From NCBI RefSeq assembly GCF_900142015.1, contig NZ_FQZN01000024.1, positions 35,277-99,276 on the forward strand: 64,000 nucleotides of DNA, in the 5' to 3' direction. The notes beneath the pieces are model-generated. The model ran no database searches and was not told the DNA's origin. It was given only the letters and a program-made list of their open reading frames with translations. The DNA comes from Bacteroides stercorirosoris (lineage in GTDB: Bacteria > Bacteroidota > Bacteroidia > Bacteroidales > Bacteroidaceae). Shown piece by piece: positions 16,334 through 24,100 of this stretch (positions within the stretch are counted from its first letter, which is position 1; each line of letters begins with the position of its first letter). The position numbers and the translations under genes are program-made.

Positions 16334-17758
16334 ATGACTAATAAAAACCTGCTGTCCGGCAGAGATAAAGAACTGCAAGAACTTGCCGAACAATATGAAG
16401 TGGCCATGTCTGAGAATAAACCGTTCTATCAGGACGCAGACGACTTGGCCGACCTTGCCGATTGGTATGGTACGAAAAAGAACTTTGATAAGGCTTTTGA
16501 GATAGCAGAATATGGCTTAAAGCTACATCCCGACAATACGGGACTGTTGATTGAATATGCCTACCTGTTTCTGGATAGCGGAAAAAGAGCAAAGGCACGC
16601 GAAATCATCGAGAACCTCCCCGAAACCTATTCGGCGGAAGCTAAGGTGGTGCGTGCCCATTTACTGTTGAGCGAAGGCCAATTGGATGATGCCGAAAAAT
16701 TACTCGACACGATTGAAGACAAAGAAGATTTGGCAAACGTGGTCGATGTATCTTATATGTATCTCGATATGGGCTATCCGGACAAAGCTCTGGAATGGCT
16801 TGAGCCGGTAAAGAAGGAATATGCTGACGAGGAAGCCTACATTGCCGTAGTAGCCGATTGCTATTATGGCAAAGGTATGACAGAAGAAGCTATTCCTATG
16901 TACAACCAGCTGATAGACAAAAATCCATACTCGGCTTCCTACTGGTTCGGTCTGGCAAGATGCTACTTTGAAGAACATAAGTTCGACCAGGCCATCGACG
17001 CCTGTGACTATGCATTGGTAAGTGATGATGAATTTGCAGATGCCTACGTTATGAAAGGCCATTGCTTCTACCAACTGGGTAATGAAGAGGCAGCACTGGA
17101 GTATTACCAGAAAGCCCAGCAACTGCACGTACTTGAACCGGAATTTGTCTATAGCTTTATGGGACTATGTAAAATATCCCAAGGCAAATGGGACGAAGGT
17201 TACGAGCAGTTGGAAAAAGCAATCCAGGTAAATGAGTCGGAAGACGCGTCCTCTCCTCTCCTGCCCAACTTATACGCCAATGCAGGACTTTGCCTTTCCA
17301 AAATGGGAAAGAAACGCAAAGCGCACCAATACTGTAAGAAAGCCCAGAAGCTGGAGCCTAAAGACCCGGAGGCTTATCTGATTGAAGGACGTATCTACGT
17401 TGAAGAAGGAGATTATAATAAGGGAATAAAGCAATGGGCGAAAGCGTTGGATTGCGCCCCTTACGCCGATACCTGGAATGAGATAGGCATGCATAGCCTG
17501 GAAATCGGATACCTGGATTATGCCAAAGTAGCCTTTGAGCGTGTTTGCGAACTGGAACCGGAATTTGAAGGTATCAATGAAAGGCTGACCATTCTCTACA
17601 TGACTCTGCATGATAAAGAGAACTTCATAAAGTACAACCAGAAATGCGTTCGTCCGTTCGACTTGAAAGAGTTGAAAAAAATGCAGGCACTAATGGAGAG
17701 CGATAACCAGGAAGAACTGGCAACTTATATGCAAGATATCATAAAAGCTTTACAATAA
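16334..17758 (+). CDS. Tetratricopeptide repeat protein
   Basis: A 474-residue cytoplasmic protein with no signal peptide, built almost wholly of about ten to eleven TPR-like helical pairs (KAFEIAEYGLKLHPDN, EAIPMYNQLIDKNPYSASYW, AALEYYQKAQQLHV, KAHQYCKKAQKLEPKDPEAY, YAKVAFERVCELEPEFE). TPRs form a solenoid for protein-protein contact. No catalytic domain is attached, so its partner is unknown. Probably co-transcribed with glnS, ending at the strong hairpin at 17762. Confidence 0.88.
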   Translation: MTNKNLLSGRDKELQELAEQYEVAMSENKPFYQDADDLADLADWYGTKKNFDKAFEIAEYGLKLHPDNTGLLIEYAYLFLDSGKRAKAREIIENLPETYSAEAKVVRAHLLLSEGQLDDAEKLLDTIEDKEDLANVVDVSYMYLDMGYPDKALEWLEPVKKEYADEEAYIAVVADCYYGKGMTEEAIPMYNQLIDKNPYSASYWFGLARCYFEEHKFDQAIDACDYALVSDDEFADAYVMKGHCFYQLGNEEAALEYYQKAQQLHVLEPEFVYSFMGLCKISQGKWDEGYEQLEKAIQVNESEDASSPLLPNLYANAGLCLSKMGKKRKAHQYCKKAQKLEPKDPEAYLIEGRIYVEEGDYNKGIKQWAKALDCAPYADTWNEIGMHSLEIGYLDYAKVAFERVCELEPEFEGINERLTILYMTLHDKENFIKYNQKCVRPFDLKELKKMQALMESDNQEELATYMQDIIKALQ

Positions 17759-17761
17759 ACA

Positions 17762-17819
17762 AATGAGGCTGTGCCATCGTTTGCCCGCACATAGCGCAGC
17801 ATTTTGACACAGCCTCATT
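17762..17819. terminator. Bidirectional terminator between TPR gene and DUF368 gene
   Basis: Perfect stem AATGAGGCTGTG / CACAGCCTCATT with a 34-nt loop between convergent genes. A/T tracts flank both sides. Confidence 0.85.
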
Positions 17820-17835
17820 AATATATATTACTTCT

Positions 17836-18744
17836 TTACTTTGCACTACGTGTAGAAAGTTTTTCAAGGAAATATACCAGAAAGAAACCTACTACCATCA
17901 GCACCACAGCTTCAAGAATATACTGATTAGGCAGAATATTCGCCTCAACCAACGGTTTCACTATTCCATGACTATCCGTAAAAGTCTCAATTGTTTCCTT
18001 CCAAGGCCATACTTTATTAAGAGAACCCAGCATAAAACCTGTCAGCACCGCCAATGTGATATTGCGGAAATTCTTCAATGCATACGAAAGAACGCGTGAG
18101 AAAGAGGTTATTCCGATACAGGCACCTGCAAAGAATACCAGCAACACCGTTATGTCAAGCGTCTTGACAGCCTCCATGATAAAGAAATACTTTCCTAAAA
18201 GCACCAGGATAAAACTGCCCGATATGCCCGGCAGAATCATAGCGCAAATAGCAATCGCCCCACAAAGGAAAATAAACAATAAATTAGAGGGAGTCTCAGC
18301 AGGAGTCGCCACCGTAATGTAATAAGCCACCGCCACGCCAATGATAAAAGCCGGAATCGTTTTCTTGTTCCATTCCTTTATATCTTTCCCCACAAACCAT
18401 GTGGAAGCCAGCACCAGCCCGAAGAAAAATGCCCAAACCATCACAGGATGATCCATGAGCAACCATGTGATAATCTTAGCCAACGAAAACACACTGAGAG
18501 CAATTCCCAACAGAATGGAAATCAAGAAATTGCCGTTAACCGCTTTCCAGAATGCACCCCATTTACCTGTAAAAAACAACTTCAAACTGTTCCCGTTTAT
18601 GCTTTTTATTGAGTCTATCAGTTCATCATAAATTCCCACAATAAAAGCAATTGTCCCCCCCGATACTCCGGGAACTACATCGGCTGCTCCCATTCCCACA
18701 CCTTTTAGCATGAGTAGGGCGTAGTCTTTTAAACCTCGTTCCAT
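17836..18744 (-). CDS. DUF368 polyprenyl-phosphate transporter family protein
   Basis: A 302-residue membrane protein with about 8-9 hydrophobic segments. The N-terminal GVGMGAADVVPGVSGGTIAF and its internal echo AICAMILPGISGSFILVLLG are the two inverted half-repeat signatures of DUF368. Recent work assigned this family, with DedA proteins, to undecaprenyl-phosphate recycling across the inner membrane (PopT-like). That supports a role in peptidoglycan and surface polysaccharide synthesis here, but the assignment rests on family only. Confidence 0.88.
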   Translation of the reverse strand: MERGLKDYALLMLKGVGMGAADVVPGVSGGTIAFIVGIYDELIDSIKSINGNSLKLFFTGKWGAFWKAVNGNFLISILLGIALSVFSLAKIITWLLMDHPVMVWAFFFGLVLASTWFVGKDIKEWNKKTIPAFIIGVAVAYYITVATPAETPSNLLFIFLCGAIAICAMILPGISGSFILVLLGKYFFIMEAVKTLDITVLLVFFAGACIGITSFSRVLSYALKNFRNITLAVLTGFMLGSLNKVWPWKETIETFTDSHGIVKPLVEANILPNQYILEAVVLMVVGFFLVYFLEKLSTRSAK

Positions 18745-18881
18745 TTTTTCTTTCTCTGTTTAACCTATTAATACTTGATTTTCACAGCACAAAGTAAAAC
18801 AAAAAAAGTCAGTTACCCACCATATAAACCAATAAAAAACATTGAGATTCGAAGCAAGCACCCCATTCATATAAAAGGCAA

Positions 18882-18926
18882 ACGGCGTGCAATAGTCTCA
18901 CGACCTTTGCACACCGCCATTTTTAT
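18882..18926 (-). terminator. tpx terminator hairpin
   Basis: Inverted repeat GGCGTGCAATAG / CTTTGCACACCGCC lies 21 bp after the tpx stop. Read leftward, it is followed by GCCTTTTATA, a modest T-rich tail. Confidence 0.65.
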
Positions 18927-18947
18927 TTATCTAAAAATCTGAGATTG

Positions 18948-19451
18948 TTATTTCTTCACAGCTTCTATCGCTTTGTCATAGTCCGGTTCCTGAGTAATTT
19001 CGGGTACCAGTTCGGTATACATCACTTTTCCATCTTTACCGATAATGACTACTGCACGTGTAAGCAAACCACCCAACGGACCGTCCGCCATACGTACACC
19101 ATAGCTTTCATCGAAATCCGAGAAACGGAAATCAGACAAAGGAATCACATTTTCAATTCCTTCCGTCGTACAGAAACGCGCATGGGCAAATGGCAAGTCT
19201 TTGGAAATCGCCAATACCACGGTATCAGGCAGACTCGCTGCCAGCTTGTTGAACTTGCGCACAGAGGTTGCACAAACGCTGGTATCCAGACTCGGGAAGA
19301 TATTCAATATCACATTCTTCCCTTTCAAATCTTTCAAGAAAAAAGAAGAAAGGTCAGTTTTTACTAACTCAAAATCAGGAGCAACTGTCCCTGTTTTTAT
19401 AAATTCGCCGATAATCTTAACCGGCTGTCCTTTAAATTTTGTTGTAGCCAT
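18948..19451 (-). CDS. tpx: Thiol peroxidase
   Basis: Atypical 2-Cys peroxiredoxin that reduces hydrogen and alkyl hydroperoxides with thioredoxin. In 167 residues it has the peroxidatic cysteine in SLDTSVCATSVRKFN near residue 60 and the resolving cysteine in HARFCTTEGIENV near residue 94, the spacing typical of Tpx. The family start TTKFKGQPVKIIG is intact. Single-gene unit. Confidence 0.96.
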   Translation of the reverse strand: MATTKFKGQPVKIIGEFIKTGTVAPDFELVKTDLSSFFLKDLKGKNVILNIFPSLDTSVCATSVRKFNKLAASLPDTVVLAISKDLPFAHARFCTTEGIENVIPLSDFRFSDFDESYGVRMADGPLGGLLTRAVVIIGKDGKVMYTELVPEITQEPDYDKAIEAVKK

Positions 19452-19578
19452 AGTTTTCTTGTTTTATATATTCATACAACAAACGAACCATTAGAAAAGT
19501 TCGCCCAAAAACTTTTCCTATCGCAAATTGTTAGTCTCCTAAACAAAATAACAATAACCCAATTAAAACTTTATTTGC

Positions 19579-20193
19579 ATGAAAACTTTATTTGACGAAC
19601 TTCAATGCGAAGTAAAAAACTGGTGGATGTCTCTCTTGCTCGGTATGCTCTATGTGGTAGTTGCCATAAGCCTGATGTTTGCCCCACTCAGCGGTTACGC
19701 TGTTTTAAGTGTTCTGTTCAGCATATCCATGTTGTTCAGCGGTTTGCTTGAAATTTCTTTTGCGGTGAGCAACCGTAAGAATGTTTCCAGCTGGGGCTGG
19801 TATCTGGCAGGGGGTATCATCGACATGATATTCGTTTTTTATCTGATAGCCTATCCGTTGCTGAGCATGGAAGTCATTCCCTTCATCATTGCATTCTGGC
19901 TGATGTTCCGTGGCTTCTCTTCTATTGGCTATGCTATGGATTTAAAAAGATACGGTACAAGAGACTGGGGATGGTATATCGCTCTCGGCATATTGGCGGT
20001 GATTTGCTCATTCATCATCCTGTGGCAACCGGCAATAGGCGCCCTCTATGCTGTATATATGATTTCGTTCGCATTTCTGATTATCGGAACCTTCCGCATC
20101 ATGCTGTCATTTGAATTGAAGAGCCTGCATAAACGAGGAAAAATGAGAAAGGAAAAAAGTGAAGAAGGAGGAAAAGAAATACCGGTAGAATAA
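19579..20193 (+). CDS. DUF308 (HdeD-like) membrane protein
   Basis: A 204-residue protein with six hydrophobic segments in three similar pairs, each with a GWYxxxGI-type turn (SWGWYLAGGIIDMIF, DWGWYIALGILAVIC). This is the DUF308/HdeD fold. E. coli HdeD is part of the acid fitness island; here the gene is about 14 kb from the gad cluster, so a shared role is only suggestive. The C-terminal tail is charged (KRGKMRKEKSEEGGKEIPVE) and cytoplasmic. Confidence 0.82.
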   Translation: MKTLFDELQCEVKNWWMSLLLGMLYVVVAISLMFAPLSGYAVLSVLFSISMLFSGLLEISFAVSNRKNVSSWGWYLAGGIIDMIFVFYLIAYPLLSMEVIPFIIAFWLMFRGFSSIGYAMDLKRYGTRDWGWYIALGILAVICSFIILWQPAIGALYAVYMISFAFLIIGTFRIMLSFELKSLHKRGKMRKEKSEEGGKEIPVE

Positions 20194-20218
20194 TCTATAT
20201 TCCGCAGCCCAGAGAAAC

Positions 20219-20262
20219 GAGTTGACAAGTTCCTGCTATCAGGCACTTCTGTCAACTCGTTT
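20219..20262. terminator. Hairpin between DUF308 gene and invertase gene
   Basis: ACGAGTTGACA / TGTCAACTCGT form a perfect stem between convergent genes; the rightward copy is followed by TTTTCC. It shares the GTTGACAAG text with hairpins at 22179, 36581 and 1708. Confidence 0.75.
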
Positions 20263-20267
20263 TCCCA

Positions 20268-20858
20268 TTAGTTAGATCTTAGGAAACGAAACATAGTGGT
20301 GCGTGATACACCCATCTGACGAGCCAGTTCCGAACAAGAAACACCACGCTGCGCGTCTCTTTTCAATCGTCTTTTATTCTCACGAAGCACTCGCATGGCA
20401 GGGCAAGTCCCTTTTCTGCGTCCCAACTTGACACCTTCTTTCTTTCGTCTTGCCAACGCTTCTTTAGTCCGCATGGAAATCAGATTACGTTCTATCTCCG
20501 CCATCAATCCGAATGCGAACCCCAGAACTTTACTGTTAATGTCATTTTGGAATACATACCCTTCTTTAGTACTGTACAGGATAACATTTTTCTTAATGCA
20601 TGAATTCAAAATTGTCATGATTTCCAGCATCGTACGGCTCAATCTTGAAATTTCCGTCACAATCAGCGTATCCCCTTTTTGCATCCGGTTCAATACGCCT
20701 GCCAACTTTCGTTCCTTACTGCTCACTTTGCCGCTCACCGTCTCAGTGTACCACTTGTCAATCATTAACTCATTCTTCTCTGCAAAGCGCAGAATTTCCT
20801 CACGTTGATTTGCCAGAAACTGTTTTTCTGTACTTACTCTTAAATAAGCTACTACCAT
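20268..20858 (-). CDS. Mpi-like serine recombinase (DNA invertase)
   Basis: Resolvase/invertase of 196 residues. Catalytic serine lies in YLRVSTEKQ near residue 9; the arginine-rich active-site segment is EISRLSRTMLEIM near residue 66; a C-terminal helix-turn-helix (SELARQMGVSRTTMFRFL) binds DNA. Length and order match the Bacteroides 'master DNA invertase' group that flips capsule promoters at distant sites. The frame is open upstream, but the ATG at 20858 (MVVAYLRV) is the family start. No invertible segment is adjacent, consistent with action in trans. Confidence 0.88.
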   Translation of the reverse strand: MVVAYLRVSTEKQFLANQREEILRFAEKNELMIDKWYTETVSGKVSSKERKLAGVLNRMQKGDTLIVTEISRLSRTMLEIMTILNSCIKKNVILYSTKEGYVFQNDINSKVLGFAFGLMAEIERNLISMRTKEALARRKKEGVKLGRRKGTCPAMRVLRENKRRLKRDAQRGVSCSELARQMGVSRTTMFRFLRSN

Positions 20859-21226
20859 AATTTGATTTTTTAATAGGTTTAACGGCGCCAAAGAACAGCA
20901 ATAACAACGAAAAATCACAGTATCATTAAGCAATGAAATACAGTTAGTTCGCTCTCTTTACCCCTTTTATTTTACATCAGTTATTTCGCAGATAGCAAAG
21001 CAAATTATGCAGGAATACGTATTCCGCCCCAACAGCTGGTCATAAAAAGGAACAAGAAAAATCTTCTTTCTTTTTCATTAAATGATTTTCCCTTTTCAGC
21101 TTCCGCAAGCCCGGATTTTAAGCCATAAAAGAGATCGGATACGGACTGACGAAGGCGGAATACAGGAGACGAATCTGAAAGAACCTTTGACTTCACAAAA
21201 GCTTCAGTTAGCTAGTTATCAGCGCA

Positions 21227-21380
21227 TTGCATTTACCGACCATTTACCGCAGGATGTAAAAGCATTTACCACAGGATGTAACGACATTTACCTCCTATTG
21301 TAACGCTCTTTACCTCCTATTGTAACGAGTGTTACCTCGGTGTGTAAATGAAGTTACCCTATGGGGTGAAGGAAATCTCC
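21227..21380. repeat. Array of seven 22-bp dyad units (array B)
   Basis: Read on the minus strand, units end at 21380, 21358, 21336, 21314, 21292, 21270 and 21248 on an exact 22-bp grid, with a half-period GGTAA at the inner end (21237). The core RGTAAM-N4-KTTACM and the order of individual unit variants match array A at 3005-3180 unit by unit, in opposite genome orientation. It lies in the 797-bp gap between the invertase and DUF4494 genes; the rest of that gap holds no supported gene. Confidence 0.8.
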
Positions 21381-21558
21381 ATGAGAGGAAAACCGTCCAT
21401 CCCCCGTAAGATTTCAATTTCACACTTACTATTCAACGTCATTTATAAATAATGCAAGTCAGGAGTTGAAATTAGCTCCTGATTATTAGGTTATGAATCT
21501 GTTTCAACTCCTGATTCGCATTAACAAGCGAAGATAAGCGGCACTCCGGCATAAAAAA

Positions 21559-21603
21559 ATGAATAGATTCATTTCGTTCTACTCTTCGTTTACATTATCT
21601 TTG
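21559..21603 (+). promoter_or_regulatory. Promoter of the DUF4494 gene with upstream dyad
   Basis: TATCTTTG at 21596-21603, preceded at 21559-21572 by the palindrome ATGAAT-AG-ATTCAT. Layout and intervening TTCTnCTC/GTTTnCAT text match the rnpB and folC promoters. Confidence 0.75.
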
Positions 21604-21655
21604 TAGTCAGTTTTATAACAAGAATATAAATTCATAATAAAAAAACAAAGAAATT

Positions 21656-22120
21656 ATGGCAATGCATACATGGTTTGAGTGCAAGATCCGTTATGAAAAA
21701 GTAATGGAGAATGGAATGAATAAGAAAGTAACAGAACCTTATCTGGTTGATGCACTCAGCTTTACTGAGGCAGAAGCGCGTATCATTGAAGAAATGACTC
21801 CGTTTATCTCAGGAGAATTTACAGTATCCGACATCAAACGTGCCAATTACAGCGAGCTATTCCCCAGCGAAGAAGAAGCAGCTGACCGTTGGTTTAAGTG
21901 CAAACTGGTTTTCATCACTCTGGATGAGAAAAGCGGTGCTGAAAAGAAAACATCCACTCAGGTATTGGTACAGGCTGCCGACCTGCGCGATGCAGTCAAA
22001 AAACTGGATGAAGGCATGAAAGGAACGATGGCTGACTATCAAATCGCATCCGTTGCCGAAACAGCCATTATGGATGTGTATCCATATAGCGCCGAGCCTA
22101 ACGATAAACCTGAAGTTTAA
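21656..22120 (+). CDS. DUF4494 protein
   Basis: A 154-residue soluble protein of a Bacteroidetes-restricted family. It has two similar halves, each starting with a WF(E/K)CK strand (HTWFECKIRYEKV, DRWFKCKLVFITL) and each followed by a VDA/VQA helix, suggesting an internal duplication. Function unknown. It has a strong promoter of its own; yggS follows after 184 bp that contain a hairpin. Confidence 0.85.
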   Translation: MAMHTWFECKIRYEKVMENGMNKKVTEPYLVDALSFTEAEARIIEEMTPFISGEFTVSDIKRANYSELFPSEEEAADRWFKCKLVFITLDEKSGAEKKTSTQVLVQAADLRDAVKKLDEGMKGTMADYQIASVAETAIMDVYPYSAEPNDKPEV

Positions 22121-22178
22121 CAAATTAACTCAACTCTCGCAAACTCAAGTTTCCGGGTTGACAAGGAAGTTAGAGACA

Positions 22179-22251
22179 AGTTGACAAGGGCGAATGTTAG
22201 TCCCATTTGCCATACAAGTGGATTATTTAAGGACTATCTCCCTTGTCAACT
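22179..22251. terminator. Hairpin of the GTTGACAAG family
   Basis: AGTTGACAAGGG at 22179-22190 and CCCTTGTCAACT at 22240-22251 are perfect complements, with further partial complements flanking. Located between the DUF4494 gene and yggS. Confidence 0.55.
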
Positions 22252-22304
22252 GAAGCCTTGTCAGCTAATAAGTTGAGCACTTGCGAAACTTAAATGAATT
22301 AATT

Positions 22305-22973
22305 ATGAATATTGCAGAGAATCTTCAACAGGTGCTGGGTGAGTTACCTACGGGGGTACGATTGGTAGCAGTTTCAAAATTCCATCCCAACGAGGCGATA
22401 GAAGAAGCCTACCGCGCCGGACAACGAGTGTTCGGAGAAAGCAAGGTGCAGGAAATGACTGCCAAATATGAAAGCCTTCCTAAAGACATCGAATGGCACT
22501 TTATCGGGCATCTGCAAACAAACAAAATTAAATATATTGTTCCCTACGTATCCCTTATCCACGGAATCGACTCCTATAAACTTCTGACCGAAGTCAACAA
22601 ACAAGCGGCTAAAGCCGGAAAGGTAGTCAACTGCCTGTTGCAACTGCACATCGCAGAAGAAGAGACTAAATTTGGTTTCAGTTTCGACGAGTGCCGGGAA
22701 ATGCTGGCAGACGGAGAGTGGAAAACTCTCAGTAACATACAATTATGTGGTCTGATGGGTATGGCAACAAATACGGATGACAATGAACAAATAGAGAAAG
22801 AATTTTGTTCATTAAGTAGCTTCTTCAAAGAAGTAAAAGACACATGGTTTGCTGATACGGAAGCTTTCCGGGAATTGTCAATGGGAATGTCCCACGACTA
22901 TCATCAAGCTATTGCTGCCGGGAGCAGCCTGATACGTGTAGGCAGCAAAATTTTTGGAGACAGAATTTATTAA
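22305..22973 (+). CDS. YggS family PLP homeostasis protein
   Basis: A 222-residue single-domain TIM-barrel PLP-binding protein related to alanine racemase N-domains, which buffers vitamin B6 rather than catalysing a known reaction. The PLP lysine lies in LVAVSKFHPNEAIEEA near residue 26; FGESKVQEM, WHFIGHLQTNKIKYI and LSMGMSHDYHQAI are all diagnostic. The true start is the ATG at 22305; an in-frame TTG eight codons upstream is not needed. The next gene follows after 26 bp. Confidence 0.94.
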   Translation: MNIAENLQQVLGELPTGVRLVAVSKFHPNEAIEEAYRAGQRVFGESKVQEMTAKYESLPKDIEWHFIGHLQTNKIKYIVPYVSLIHGIDSYKLLTEVNKQAAKAGKVVNCLLQLHIAEEETKFGFSFDECREMLADGEWKTLSNIQLCGLMGMATNTDDNEQIEKEFCSLSSFFKEVKDTWFADTEAFRELSMGMSHDYHQAIAAGSSLIRVGSKIFGDRIY

Positions 22974-22999
22974 TTGATCATTCAATAAACATTATCACC

Positions 23000-23977
23000 A
23001 TGGCAACATTAAAAACTACTTTTGCCGGGTTAGAATTAAGAAACCCGATTATCGTCAGCAGTTCTGGCTTGACTGACAGTGCTGAGAAGAATCAGAAATT
23101 TTACGAGGCCGGTGTCGGCGCCATTGTCCTCAAATCTCTTTTTGAAGAGCAAATCATGTTGGAAGCCGACTGGTTGGGAGACCCGAATATGTACCCCGAA
23201 GGCAGTGATTATCTGGTAGAATACATCCGCCAACACAAACTGTCGGAATATCTGGAACTGATAAAAGAAACTAAAAAGGTATGCCCTATTCCTGTGATTG
23301 CCAGCATCAATTGCTATCAGGATGCCGAATGGGTAGACTTTGCCAAACAAATGGAGGCAGCAGGAGCTGATGCCATAGAAATCAATATCCTGGCCCTACA
23401 GACGGATGTTCAATACAATTACGGTTCATTTGAACAGCGGCATATCGACATTCTCAGCCATATCAAGAAAACAGTGAGTATCCCTGTTATCATGAAGTTA
23501 GGCGACAACCTGACTAACCCTATCGCCTTGATAGACCAGTTGTATGCCAACGGAGCAGCCGCAGTCGTACTGTTCAACCGTTTCTACCAGCCGGACATTG
23601 ATATCGAGAAGATGAAACAAATTTCAGGAAACGTATTCAGCACTGGAGCCGATTTGGCAAAAACCTTACGTTGGATAGGCATTGCTTCCGCAGCTGTGAA
23701 TAAACTGGATTATGCAGCATCGGGCGGCATTCATTCTCCCGAAAGCGTCATAAAAGCAATCCTTGCAGGAGCCTCGGCAGTAGAAATCTGTAGTGCATTC
23801 TATCAGAACAGCTACGCCCTTGTAGGAGAATATACACGTTTCATCAATTTATGGATGGACCGCAAGGGCATGAAAACAATCTCTCAATTCAAGGGAATGT
23901 TGAATGTAAGTGATTTGAACGGTGTAAACACCTTCGAACGCACACAATTCATGAAGTATTTCTCCAGCAGAAAATAA
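23000..23977 (+). CDS. Dihydroorotate dehydrogenase-like protein
   Basis: A 325-residue FMN TIM-barrel protein of the dihydroorotate dehydrogenase superfamily (LELRNPIIVSSSGLTDSAEK at the start, IPVIASINC, AVVLFNRFYQPDID, ASGGIHSPESVIKAILAGA near the phosphate site). The usual class 1 active-site base segment is not clearly present, and the sequence belongs to a divergent 'DHODH-like' group, so orotate formation is uncertain. Likely co-transcribed with yggS. Confidence 0.82.
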   Translation: MATLKTTFAGLELRNPIIVSSSGLTDSAEKNQKFYEAGVGAIVLKSLFEEQIMLEADWLGDPNMYPEGSDYLVEYIRQHKLSEYLELIKETKKVCPIPVIASINCYQDAEWVDFAKQMEAAGADAIEINILALQTDVQYNYGSFEQRHIDILSHIKKTVSIPVIMKLGDNLTNPIALIDQLYANGAAAVVLFNRFYQPDIDIEKMKQISGNVFSTGADLAKTLRWIGIASAAVNKLDYAASGGIHSPESVIKAILAGASAVEICSAFYQNSYALVGEYTRFINLWMDRKGMKTISQFKGMLNVSDLNGVNTFERTQFMKYFSSRK

Positions 23978-24002
23978 ACGGGAACTACACAACATTCATT
24001 AT

Positions 24003-24058
24003 AATAATGCCCCGTAACATATCGTTAGTACATCTAACATATTGTTACGGGGCATTAT
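24003..24058. terminator. Bidirectional terminator after the DHODH-like gene
   Basis: ATAATGCCCCGTAACA / TGTTACGGGGCATTAT, a 16-bp perfect stem between convergent genes, followed rightward by ATTTTAT. Confidence 0.85.
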
Positions 24059-24100
24059 ATTTTATCGTGGTTCCGTCAATCCGGAACCTCTAATTTTGTA

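Noticed and set aside
21005..21196. 63-residue minus-strand frame upstream of the invertase
   Set aside because: Lies in AT-rich spacer beside array B, no SD, no recognisable features.
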